This document shows, piece by piece, positions 46,421-55,600 of a stretch of 64,000 nt of DNA. Positions within the stretch are counted from its first letter, which is position 1. Every line of letters starts with the position of its first letter. Position numbers and translations under genes: made by a program. Source of the stretch: Ww85 sp963745765 (GTDB taxonomy: Bacteria > Desulfobacterota > Desulfobulbia > Desulfobulbales > Desulfocapsaceae); NCBI GenBank assembly GCA_963745765.1, contig CAVUYQ010000031.1:1-64000 (forward strand), written 5' to 3'. The notes under the pieces were generated by a model. That model was not told the DNA's origin. It did no database searches and saw nothing but the letters and a program-made list of their open reading frames with translations.

Positions 46421-48127
46421 ATGAAACAACTATCCGGAGCCCAGGTAATTGTCAAATGTCTGTTGGAAGAAGGTGTAAAAAGAATATATGGCTATCCCGG
46501 CGGTGCTGTCATCGATTTGTATGACGAATTGATCGCCTGTAAAGATATCGAGCATGTTCTTGTTCGTCATGAGCAGGCAGCCGTGCATGCAGCAGACGGA
46601 CACGCCCGTGTTACCGGAGAAGTCGGCGTTTGCCTGCTGACCTCAGGCCCGGGCGCGACCAATGGTGTTACCGGTATTGCCACGGCCTATATGGATTCAA
46701 TACCGGTCGTCATTCTCACCGGTCAGGTGCCCACTCCGATGATCGGCAACGATGCCTTTCAGGAAGTTGACATCGTCGGCATTACCAGACCCTGCACCAA
46801 GCATAACTACCTGGTCAAGGCCAAGGAAGATCTTTTGCAGACCATGCGTGAAGCATTTCACATCGCCCGCACCGGCCGTCCGGGTCCGGTTCTGGTAGAT
46901 CTGCCCAAGGACCTCATGAAACAATTCATTCCCTATGAAGAGAAACAACCTATCAAGATGCGCAACTACCGGCCCACCTACGATCCGGACATGGGCCAGG
47001 TTGAAAAAGCCTGCCGCCTGATCATGGAGGCGAGAAAACCGGTACTCTACGTTGGCGGGGGCGCCGTCCTTTCCGATGCCAGTAAAGAACTTTTTGAGCT
47101 GGCCACCAAACTCGATATCCCGGTTACCCCGACACTGATGGCGCTTGGATCCTTTCCCGGCACACATGAACTGTCCATGGGAATGCTCGGTATGCACGGC
47201 ACTTATACGGCAAATATGGCTGTCGCCAAGTGCGACCTGCTCATTTCCGTCGGAGCCCGCTTCGACGACCGCGTTACCGGAACACTTGAGACCTTTGCTC
47301 CCAATGCCAAGATTATACATATCGACATTGATCCGACCTCGATCAGCAAGAATGTCAAGGTCGAGGTCCCGATCGTCTCAGACTGCAAGAAAGCGCTCAC
47401 GGCGATGAATACCTGGTTCAACAACGAGCAGGATATCTCACTGCTCAAAGAGAAAGACAAGCACCAGAAGTGGTTTGCCCAGATCAGGGAATGGAACGAA
47501 CATCATCCATTGAGCTATACTGACGAGGGAAACGACGTCATAAAACCGCAATATGTCGTCGAAATGCTGGATAAATTAACCAACGGCCAAGCCATCATCG
47601 CCACCGAGGTTGGTCAGCATCAGATGTGGGCCGCGCAGTTCTATCGTTTTGACCATCCCCGCCACTGGCTCACCTCCGGCGGACTCGGAACCATGGGTTA
47701 CGGCTTCCCGGCTGCCATCGGCGCCAAATTGGCCTTCCCGGAAAAGATAGTCATCGACATTGCCGGCGATGCCTCGATCCAGATGAATATCCAGGAACTA
47801 GCCACCGCCATGCAGTATAAATGTCCGATAAAAATTGCCATCCTCAACAACCATTTCCTCGGCATGGTTCGCCAGTGGCAGGAACTATTCTACGATAAGC
47901 ATTACGCCTCGACCAACATGGATGTTGCGCCTGATTTTGTCGCCCTTGCGGAAGCATATGGCGCAGTCGGACTGCGAGCCACCAAAAAGGATGAAGTGGA
48001 AGCTGTTATCAAAAAAGCACTTGCTGTTGACAACACCGTTTTGATGGATTTCAGGATTTCCCGGGAGGAAGGTGTGTACCCGATGGTGCCGTCCGGCAAA
48101 TCAACAACCGAAATGCTGCTTGTCTGA
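46421..48127 (+). CDS. ilvB: Acetolactate synthase large subunit
   Basis: A 568-residue ThDP enzyme of branched-chain amino acid synthesis that condenses pyruvate with pyruvate or 2-ketobutyrate. It has RIYGYPGGAVIDLYDEL, the catalytic Glu in VRHEQAAVHAADGHAR, SGPGATNGVTGIATAYMDSIP, the FAD region and the ThDP motif GDASIQMNIQELATA ending in NNHFLGMVRQWQ. Full length and intact. The regulatory subunit gene ilvN, usually directly downstream, is not present here: psd starts 140 bases later. A near-consensus promoter lies at 46104-46132. Confidence 0.95.
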   Translation: MKQLSGAQVIVKCLLEEGVKRIYGYPGGAVIDLYDELIACKDIEHVLVRHEQAAVHAADGHARVTGEVGVCLLTSGPGATNGVTGIATAYMDSIPVVILTGQVPTPMIGNDAFQEVDIVGITRPCTKHNYLVKAKEDLLQTMREAFHIARTGRPGPVLVDLPKDLMKQFIPYEEKQPIKMRNYRPTYDPDMGQVEKACRLIMEARKPVLYVGGGAVLSDASKELFELATKLDIPVTPTLMALGSFPGTHELSMGMLGMHGTYTANMAVAKCDLLISVGARFDDRVTGTLETFAPNAKIIHIDIDPTSISKNVKVEVPIVSDCKKALTAMNTWFNNEQDISLLKEKDKHQKWFAQIREWNEHHPLSYTDEGNDVIKPQYVVEMLDKLTNGQAIIATEVGQHQMWAAQFYRFDHPRHWLTSGGLGTMGYGFPAAIGAKLAFPEKIVIDIAGDASIQMNIQELATAMQYKCPIKIAILNNHFLGMVRQWQELFYDKHYASTNMDVAPDFVALAEAYGAVGLRATKKDEVEAVIKKALAVDNTVLMDFRISREEGVYPMVPSGKSTTEMLLV

Positions 48128-48266
48128 CCGCTGACCGCTTCCGGCCGGATGCATTTCCGATTGTGCCTGAACGGTAGCGTACCGCCCCCTGACAACCCAA
48201 GAAAAATCTCAGGTGAAACGTTGCTGTTGAGCTTAATCGCAGCGCTTCACGGAAATGGTCATCACC

Positions 48267-48914
48267 ATGAAAGATCCAAGAACATCAATCGCCCTGGAAG
48301 GATTCCCTTTTATCGCCTATCCGGCTTTTCTCACACTGATCAGTGCCATTCTCGGTTACCGCTGGTAACGCTCATTCTTCTGGCGCTGACCACCTTTATC
48401 CTGATGTTTTTCAGGGATCCGGAGCGGTTTACGCCTGAAGACAGTAATGCTATCGTTTCACCCGCCGACGGCAGAATCATCGTTGCCGAACTGGTTCACG
48501 ATAAGCGTTTCCATGATGAGGAAGTATTCAAGATATCGATATTCATGAATGTCTTCAATGTTCATGTGAATCGGGTTCCTGCCAGCGGTACCATCAATCG
48601 GGTACGCCATGTTCCGGGCGCATTTCTGGCTGCGGATAACCAGAAAGCCCATTTAAAAAATGAATTTTGCGCCGTAAGCATGACGACGGAACATGGCAGA
48701 AAAATCACCGTCGTCCAGATCGCCGGTCTGATTGCCAGGAGGATTGTCTGCCGCGTCGAACCGGGTGACAGCGTGGCAAGAGCAGAACGCTTTGGCATAA
48801 TCAGGTTTGGCTCACGGCTGGACCTTTACCTGCCCGCCGATGCCAGTGCCGGTGGCCAGGCTTGGTCAGACAGTACGGGCAGGAGAAAGCATCCTGGCGC
48901 ATCTGCCCGACTAA
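48267..48914 (+). pseudogene. psd: Phosphatidylserine decarboxylase proenzyme (Psd-A type), two frameshifts
   Basis: A membrane-associated pyruvoyl enzyme making phosphatidylethanolamine. ATG 48267 starts KDPRTSIALEGFPFIAYPAF with two membrane segments. The next frame has FFRDPERFTPEDSNAIVSPADG, SIFMNVFNVHVNRVPASG and the self-cleavage site RFGSRLDLYLP. The last frame has VARLGQTVRAGESILAHLPD with the stop at 48912-48914. Breaks are near 48355 (one base missing) and 48855 (one base extra). The net length of 215 residues equals that of the short Psd class. An ORF in the middle frame gives a false tail to 48955. Probably sequencing error, since no other psd is seen here. Confidence 0.85.
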
Positions 48915-49044
48915 GGCCCCCGCTTGATCCGTTGCATCCCATAGCTATTGTATAGTGCGTCGGAATCTGGTAATCTCCGCTCCCTGCAGTCATCGACCGC
49001 AAAAACAATACAAACCATCACCACTAATGTCTGAGAGGAAGGAG

Positions 49045-50067
49045 ATGTTTACAAAGAAAGAAACCTATAATGTTGCCATTGCCGGTGCCACCGGTGCAGT
49101 TGGCGGTGCGATGCTTGAGACCCTGCACAGAAGAAACTTTCCGATCAAAGAATTGCGACTTCTGGCCTCCGAACGTTCCGTAGGTAAAAAAATCGTCTTT
49201 CAAGACAGGGAATATAGCGTTGAATTGCTCACCAGGGATGCGTTTGCAGGTATAGACTTTGCTCTTTTCTCGGCAGGAGCATCGCGCTCACTTGAATTCG
49301 CACCCGCTGCAGCTGCCGCGGGTGCGGTTGTTGTCGACAACTCCAGCGCCTTCAGGATGGATCCGGATATTCCCCTTGTCGTTCCGGAAGTCAATCCCCA
49401 TGCCATCGCCCGATACAGTAAACGGGGAATTATTGCCAATCCGAACTGTTCCACCATCCAGATGCTCGTCGCCCTCAAGCCCATCTATGACAAGGTCGGC
49501 ATCAAACGAATCGTTGTTTCGACCTACCAGGCAGTCTCCGGTACCGGAACCTCGGCTATTCTGGAACTGCAGAAGCAGGCCAAAGACTATGCTGCCGGGA
49601 ACCCCGTGACACACCGTGTCTACCCGCACCAGATCGCTTTTAACTGTTTACCGCATATCGACTCCTTTCTTGATAACGGCTATACCAAGGAAGAGATGAA
49701 AATGCTTAATGAAACCAGAAAAATCTTTGAGGACGACAGGATTGGCGTCACTGCCACGGCGGTCCGCGTTCCTGTTTTCTACGGCCACTCCGAATCAATC
49801 AACATCGAAACAGAGAGGAAAATCAGCGCGGCCGAGGTCAGGAAACTGCTGGAAAGCGCGCCGGGCGTAAAAGTTGAAGACGATCCATCGGCAAACCGCT
49901 ATCCACTGGCAACAGCTGCCGAAGGTCAGTTTGAGACATTCGTCGGAAGAATCCGCGAGGATGAATCGATTGCCAACGGCATCAATATGTGGGTTGTTTC
50001 TGACAACATCCTCAAGGGTGCAGCCCTGAATACCATTCAGATTGCCGAGCAATTTTTCAAGGGTTAA
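49045..50067 (+). CDS. asd: Aspartate-semialdehyde dehydrogenase
   Basis: A 340-residue NADPH-dependent enzyme that reduces aspartyl phosphate to the semialdehyde, serving lysine, threonine, methionine and cell-wall synthesis. It has VAIAGATGAVGGAMLETL, FSAGASRSLEFAP, the active-site Cys in NPNCSTIQMLVALKP, and STYQAVSGTGTSAILEL. The start at ATG 49045 has GAGGAAGGAG just upstream; the open frame reaches further back to 48955 without a good site. Intact. Confidence 0.95.
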   Translation: MFTKKETYNVAIAGATGAVGGAMLETLHRRNFPIKELRLLASERSVGKKIVFQDREYSVELLTRDAFAGIDFALFSAGASRSLEFAPAAAAAGAVVVDNSSAFRMDPDIPLVVPEVNPHAIARYSKRGIIANPNCSTIQMLVALKPIYDKVGIKRIVVSTYQAVSGTGTSAILELQKQAKDYAAGNPVTHRVYPHQIAFNCLPHIDSFLDNGYTKEEMKMLNETRKIFEDDRIGVTATAVRVPVFYGHSESINIETERKISAAEVRKLLESAPGVKVEDDPSANRYPLATAAEGQFETFVGRIREDESIANGINMWVVSDNILKGAALNTIQIAEQFFKG

Positions 50068-50181
50068 GCGCAACAGCCCGGAGTGCCCTCACTAGACTAT
50101 CCGGCGGGGACACCCGCCAGTTCCCGCTCGGATAACCGCATTCACGCTGCTCGTATTTCAACCAGCTATTACGCCAGACAA

Positions 50182-50763
50182 ATGAGAATTATAAGTGGCT
50201 CAGCGAGAGGCCGCCGGCTCTTCACCCCGCCGGAGAGAGATAAACAGATCAGACCTACCACTGATCGTGCCCGCGAGGCCCTGTTTTCCATCATCGGGCC
50301 TGATTTTGTGAACAGGGCGCATGTACTTGATCTCTTTGCAGGGACCGGTGCCCTCGGCTGCGAGGCCCTGAGCCGGGGAGCAAGCCATGTTGTCTTCATC
50401 GATAACAGCCGGAGCGCCATTGAACTGATAAGCAAAAATATAGCCCTTATACCGTCGGGTCCGGAGCGGGCGACGGTGATCCGTTACGATCTGAGCAACG
50501 GTGTTGTTCCTAAAAACCTGCTTGAACAATCCCATTTCTGTTTTGATCTCATTTTTGCCGATCCGCCCTATCAAACGGATCTCTCAGGGAAAATATTGCA
50601 TTTTCTTGACAATAGTGTTGTCCTTTCTGCAAACGTACTGATAATAATAGAAGAAAAAAAGAATATCGAATTACCGCTTGAGTTGAAAATTCTCGTTCAG
50701 GAAGATGTCAGGAAATACGGTGATACCTCGTTCGCTTTTTACCGCCGTAAACCTGCCTGTTAA
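50182..50763 (+). CDS. rsmD: 16S rRNA (guanine(966)-N(2))-methyltransferase RsmD
   Basis: A 193-residue SAM-dependent methyltransferase. It starts MRIISGSARGRRLFTPP, followed by IRPTTDRAREALFSII, VLDLFAGTGALGCEALSRGA (SAM site) and the catalytic FADPPYQTD. These are diagnostic for RsmD, which methylates 16S rRNA during assembly. The ORF extends upstream to 50083, but the conserved start is ATG 50182. coaD starts 22 bases after the stop, the familiar rsmD-coaD pairing. Confidence 0.93.
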   Translation: MRIISGSARGRRLFTPPERDKQIRPTTDRAREALFSIIGPDFVNRAHVLDLFAGTGALGCEALSRGASHVVFIDNSRSAIELISKNIALIPSGPERATVIRYDLSNGVVPKNLLEQSHFCFDLIFADPPYQTDLSGKILHFLDNSVVLSANVLIIIEEKKNIELPLELKILVQEDVRKYGDTSFAFYRRKPAC

Positions 50764-50785
50764 CCGTAAATCCAGGAAGTCTAAC

Positions 50786-51289
50786 ATGCCGAAGCTACAT
50801 CAAACGAAGTCTCTTGCCATCTACCCCGGGACCTTCGATCCGATCACCAACGGTCACATCGATATTATCAATCGCGGCCTGAACCTGTTTGACAAGATCG
50901 TTGTTGTCATTGCCCGAAACCCTGGCAAGGCACCGCTCTTCAGTCTTGAAGAACGCAGGGAAATGATTGATTCTCTTTTTGCAGATAACCCTCGTGTGGA
51001 AGTCGATCTGGTCTCAGGTTTATTGGTTGAGTATGCGGCCAGAATACATGCCAGGGCCATCATCCGCGGTTTACGGGCCGTCTCTGATTTTGATTATGAA
51101 TTCCAGCTCGCCCTGATGAACCGGAAACTTGAACGATCGGTTGAATCAGTGTTTCTGATGCCCGGATTCCGCTGGATCTATATCAGCTCATCCATCATAA
51201 AGGATGCCGCCCGTCATGGCGGAGACGTAGAGGGACTCGTGCCGTCGCATGTCTTCCAGATGCTTCGCAAGAAATTCAATAACCGATAA
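50786..51289 (+). CDS. coaD: Phosphopantetheine adenylyltransferase
   Basis: A 167-residue enzyme for the penultimate step of coenzyme A synthesis. It has SLAIYPGTFDPITNGHIDIINR with the T/HxGH nucleotidyl motif, RGLRAVSDFDYEFQLALMNRKL, and YISSSIIKDAARHGGDVEGLVP. The start is ATG 50786, with AGGAAG 9 bases before it. Intact and of normal length. Confidence 0.95.
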   Translation: MPKLHQTKSLAIYPGTFDPITNGHIDIINRGLNLFDKIVVVIARNPGKAPLFSLEERREMIDSLFADNPRVEVDLVSGLLVEYAARIHARAIIRGLRAVSDFDYEFQLALMNRKLERSVESVFLMPGFRWIYISSSIIKDAARHGGDVEGLVPSHVFQMLRKKFNNR

Positions 51290-51305
51290 CACTTGCGCCG
51301 CATTG

Positions 51306-51719
51306 ATGATGAAGGCTATCAAGCAAAAGCAGCCGGCACTATTTGCGCGAAGAACCATCCTTTTTCTCGGCAGCCTTCTGTTGCTCTATCCGTTCATCCG
51401 CTTTATCAATCACCGTGTTCCCCGTAAACCGAAAATAGTCGAGGTAAACGGCCCGCTCAAAATAAAAGGGTACCTGACAAAAGACGATTTTATTCTTTTC
51501 TCCAGCAAAGAAAGCCTCTGGGCTGTCTCTCGAAGTTGCACCCATCTCGGCTGCCGACTCAACTATAAGGAGAAGGACAATTTGCTTGAGTGCCCCTGTC
51601 ACCAGAGCAGATTTTCCACGAGAGGTGAGCTCCTGAACGGTCCGGCAAAAAAGCCACTGACACGTTATCCCGTTGAAGAGAAAGGATCGCCGCCGACATA
51701 CTATGTGACGATCCAGTGA
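51306..51719 (+). CDS. Rieske 2Fe-2S protein, membrane-anchored
   Basis: A 137-residue protein from ATG 51306. Residues 14-33 form a hydrophobic anchor (TILFLGSLLLLYPFIRFI). The Rieske ligands are CTHLGC and CPCHQSRF, with the Cys-His/Cys-His arrangement and the extra disulfide cysteines (CTHLGC...CPCH). Next is a cytochrome b 4 bases downstream, so the two form the core of a Rieske/cytochrome b quinol-oxidising complex. No c-type cytochrome gene follows. Confidence 0.9.
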   Translation: MMKAIKQKQPALFARRTILFLGSLLLLYPFIRFINHRVPRKPKIVEVNGPLKIKGYLTKDDFILFSSKESLWAVSRSCTHLGCRLNYKEKDNLLECPCHQSRFSTRGELLNGPAKKPLTRYPVEEKGSPPTYYVTIQ

Positions 51720-51723
51720 CGGT

Positions 51724-52575
51724 ATGATACTCGTGCAAAAAATAAAGGACTTTCTCCAAGATACCCGGTGGGGCGACTGGAGCCTGATATGTTTATATTT
51801 GTCTCTTGTCTCCGGGGTCATCGTCGGTATCCACTACGATCCGGCAGAACCGTTTTACTCAACCTCGGCGATAGACATTCTCGTTCCGTACGGCAGCTAT
51901 TTCAGATCGCTGCATTTTTATTCCAGCCAGTTTTTCTTTTTATCTGCAATTCTGCATTATTACGCTGTATTCAACAAGGCAGATCGCTATACAGCAAAAC
52001 CCTATGCCTTTCTTATTCTAACCCTGCCGGTTGCGTTGCTGCTGCTTTTCACCGGTTATGTGCTTCGCAGTGACAGCACCGGGTTTTCGGCCGGAATGAT
52101 TGCAGAACACATTCTTGAGGCGATTCCGCTTATCGGACCAACACTGAATAACCTGCTCTTTTCCATCAGCGGACACGGTCTTAACAGGGTATACCTGCAT
52201 CATGTTTTTTCCTTTGATATGCTTTTTCTACTCCTTGCCTGGGAGCATCTGCGCCGATATAAAGTAACCTTCGCCAGTCACCTTCTCCTTCTCGGTTCCA
52301 TACTGTTTTTCAGTCTACTCGTCGCAGCTCCTATCGATCCTGACGAACTCGGGGTTTTTTATATCACCGGGCCCTGGTTTTTCCTCGGCCTGCAGGAGCT
52401 GTTACGATATCTGCCAACGTTTCTCGCAGGAATTGTCTTCCCCGCGTCTCTGATCATCGCCCTCATATTGCTGCGCAAACAGAATCGGTACTTTAAACCG
52501 CTGCTGGTGTTCGTTTTATTCTGGCTGGGAGGGTATGCACTGCTGAGTTTTCTCGCTCTTTCTGCCCACGGTTGA
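51724..52575 (+). CDS. Cytochrome b (b6-type N-terminal plus partial C-terminal domain)
   Basis: A 283-residue membrane protein with about eight helices. The heme ligand pattern is two histidines in LHFYSSQFFFLSAILHYY (about residues 64-78) and two in YLHHVFSFDMLFLLLAWEHLRR (about 160-175), as in bc/b6f cytochrome b. A DPDELG segment and GPWFFLGLQELLRYLP follow, like the PDW/PEWYFL region of the quinol site but changed. It pairs with the Rieske protein. Electron acceptor unknown. The stop is 55 bases before a hairpin that terminates the opposite-strand gene. Confidence 0.88.
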   Translation: MILVQKIKDFLQDTRWGDWSLICLYLSLVSGVIVGIHYDPAEPFYSTSAIDILVPYGSYFRSLHFYSSQFFFLSAILHYYAVFNKADRYTAKPYAFLILTLPVALLLLFTGYVLRSDSTGFSAGMIAEHILEAIPLIGPTLNNLLFSISGHGLNRVYLHHVFSFDMLFLLLAWEHLRRYKVTFASHLLLLGSILFFSLLVAAPIDPDELGVFYITGPWFFLGLQELLRYLPTFLAGIVFPASLIIALILLRKQNRYFKPLLVFVLFWLGGYALLSFLALSAHG

Positions 52576-52624
52576 GCGGAATGACGACACTCACTTTATT
52601 TTTTTTCATCCTGAAAAGAAGTGA

Positions 52625-52657
52625 CAAAAAAGGCCTCATCCGTTACGGATGAGGCCT
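52625..52657 (-). terminator. Intrinsic terminator of the MglA-type operon
   Basis: AGGCCTCATCCGT / ACGGATGAGGCCT is a perfect 13-base-pair stem followed, on the minus strand, by TTTTTT. It ends the transcript of the acidic-repeat gene. The plus strand has no T-run after it. Confidence 0.85.
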
Positions 52658-52693
52658 TCGGCGCATGGAGAAAGACGTTTAAACAAAGAGAAT

Positions 52694-55600
52694 TTATTGG
52701 CGATCCAGCAGCCTGTTGCGTAGCTCTGCTATTTCCGATCGCAGCGATTCCTTCAACGACGCTATCTCTTTTTTAATAAAATCGGCTGCAGCCGGGTCAA
52801 GAGAGCTATCAGATTCAAGGAGGGCATCAGCCGGCTCAATTTCACCAGTGTCAAGGGATAGTGCTCCATCTGGAACAACCGGGTCGAGCTCTATCTCTTC
52901 CTGATCAGAGGCCGAATCATTATCAACCAGATCAAATTCTGCGCTGAACTCATTATCAAAATCGACAGAATCATCGGACGCAGGCGCGCTCTTGACCTCA
53001 CCATCCTCCCCTTCAGAAGGTTCTGAAAAATCCTGGCTCTTAGCCTTGGAGCGTAAAGGATCAAGAAAAGTAAGCTGGTCTCCTTTCCTGATTGCCTGTC
53101 GCTCAAGCATTTTCTGCTGCCAGAGAAGAACCTTGCAGGTTTCTGCCAAAACGATTTCCTGGGCCTGAACACTATCTGTTTCGGGAACCTGTATCTGCTC
53201 AAGTTTATTAAAGACTGAAAGGAGCAGACCATGAGATTCCGCGCTTGATTCGTAGCCATATTGGCCAATATGCTGCACAATGGTGGATATCAGCTGCAGC
53301 AAGGTCTTCTCAGCCGGCCGGCTCATGAAACGATGGCGAAGGCTGTTTACCTCGGCAAGAACCCCCCCGGTAATTTCTTCACTGATTTCTATACCAAGAG
53401 AGGCAATGCCTGCACGCAGATCGGAGAGAGGATCGTCACCGGTAAAGAAAAACGAATCATCAATGGTGACCGTCTCACCCTGATCCTGATCCGGTGTATC
53501 CTGCCCGCCATCTATCAGGATTTCATCCATCTCTTCATCAAACAGGAAAGCTTCATCGGCTGCCGCTTCACCAGGGAGTTTCAGTTTTTCAGGTTCTAGC
53601 TCGTCAACCTCTTCAAGAATTTCCTGTTTGAATTCACCGGGTTCATCAACTTTATCATCGATCTCAGCGAAGAAATCCTTTTCGTCTGCTTCGCTGTCGA
53701 AGGTATAGAATGTCTTCCCTTTGAGGTTATCAGGCTCCTCTTCAGGGATTATCGTTGCAACAAGCAGATTTTCGATAGAAATGTGATCTTCCTCACTATG
53801 GTCTGCTGCTTCAAAGATAACAACATCTTCCTCCATCTCAGAAGACATGCCAGAGGAGACCGGCGGGCGTTCGTCTGCTTCACCGGGTTCCCTGTCAGGC
53901 TCTTCTTTCAATCCAAAAAGGTCTTCCACGCTGTCCTTGTCCGCGCCTGCTTGTCTATCAACAAAAAGCTGATCATCATCCCCGCTGTCAGTTTCACCGG
54001 TTAATTCTGGAATGAAAGCAGTCTCATCCGGCGATTGTTCGGCGATCACCTCGTCTGGAAGGAGTTCACCGAAGACCTCCGGAATTTCAGGAGTATCGTC
54101 AAATCCGTCGGCAGCAGTCAATTCGTCCGCTTTATCTTCCCTGCTGTCCAACGAGAATGGCACATCCAACTCACTGTCAGTCTCGGCGGATAGATTTTCA
54201 ATATCTGCCTCAACCTCAGTCACGGTGATGGGGCTTTCTACATCTTCCCCAATCTCAGCCCCGGATTCTGTTCCAGGTTCTGCATCAAAAAACTGACTGA
54301 GGCGCTCCTCTAAATCCGCGATGGACCCCCCGTCATCAGTCAAGAATCCGGCATCGGCGAAGGCTGAAAGCTCCGCTTCTTCATCGGTATCGGAAAGAGC
54401 AGGAGCAATCACACCATCCATTTCTGTCGGCAAGGCTTCCAAATCAGAATCATCATCGGCCTCTGTCTCAACGTCTACACCGACAACAGGTGCAATGCTC
54501 TGATCTGTTTCTGGAGAAACTGGAGCAGTTTTCTCATCAAACTCTGTCGGGGATACCATTGAACCAGGTTCATCCTGCAATGCAGGAGCAGGTTCGCCAT
54601 CGAAAAAGCCGCTCAGGCGATCCTCAATAGCTTCCGCCGACAGCCCCTCAAGCTCATCAACCGGCTTACTGCCATCATGACCATCCGGCACGGAGCCTTC
54701 TTCAGCAAAATCAGACAGGGCCGGAGCAAATAGATCGTCGGATCCTGCCGGGACAGCACTCTCACCAGAATCATCCTCATCTTCGGTTTCAACATCCACT
54801 CCGGCCAGTGCATCAACGTGCCCGGTGGTCGCCGTCACCTCGCTTGCTGCCGGTATCTCATCAAAAAAGCCGTCCAGTCGATCGTCCATATCAACGGCCG
54901 CGGTCTCTTCAGCATCAAGGTTGAAACCGTGTTCCTCATCACTGTCTGACAGTGCCGGGGCGAAGCCCCCCTCTTCCTCTATCGGCAGATCCTCCTCACC
55001 CGAATCATCATCACCATCCGTCTCGACAGCAACTCCTTCAAGCGCTGCAACAGTATCAGTTTGCCGCCGGTTAGGAACAGGCTCTTCCTCAAAAAAACCA
55101 CTCAGCCTGTCTTCGATTTCATCCGTTGTCACACCGTCTGATTCAGCTTTGATGGTCTCAGCAGTAAGTTCGGCGGAGAAACCATGCTCTTCGTCTTCAG
55201 CCCCGGCGAGCGCGGGCGCCAATATCCCGTCAGCCACTGTCGGCAATGCATCCTCGTCAGAATCATCGTCAGCATCTGTCTCAACCTCGACTCCGCGCAA
55301 TGCCTCTTTAGTACTCACCGCATGAGCAAAAGAATCAGGTTCCGTCAAACCCGTCGAAGGAGTACCTTCAGTTCCCGGCGCCTCCTCATTTCCGGTAAAA
55401 AAGCTTTCAAGCCGATCCAGGACATCATCGGGTGAATCGTCCTTGAGGCCGGCGATTTCCTCTTCTGCCTGGAATCCGTGAGCATCCTCATCCCCCATAC
55501 CGGCAAAGGCCGGAGGGACATTATCAACCGACGAAGAATATTCTGCGGCATCCTCATTGAGATTCTGCTCAGAGATGGCTTCCGGGGTGATTGTTGGAGC

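Noticed and set aside
52625..52657. Terminator for the cytochrome b transcript
   Set aside because: The T-run follows the hairpin only on the minus strand, so it serves the acidic repeat gene.
54825..55325. Plus-strand ORF of 166 codons rich in serine opposite the acidic repeat gene
   Set aside because: It is the antisense of Asp/Glu-rich repeats, has no ribosome binding site or family resemblance, and mirrors the repeat period of the real gene. Several other plus-strand ORFs in this region have the same cause.
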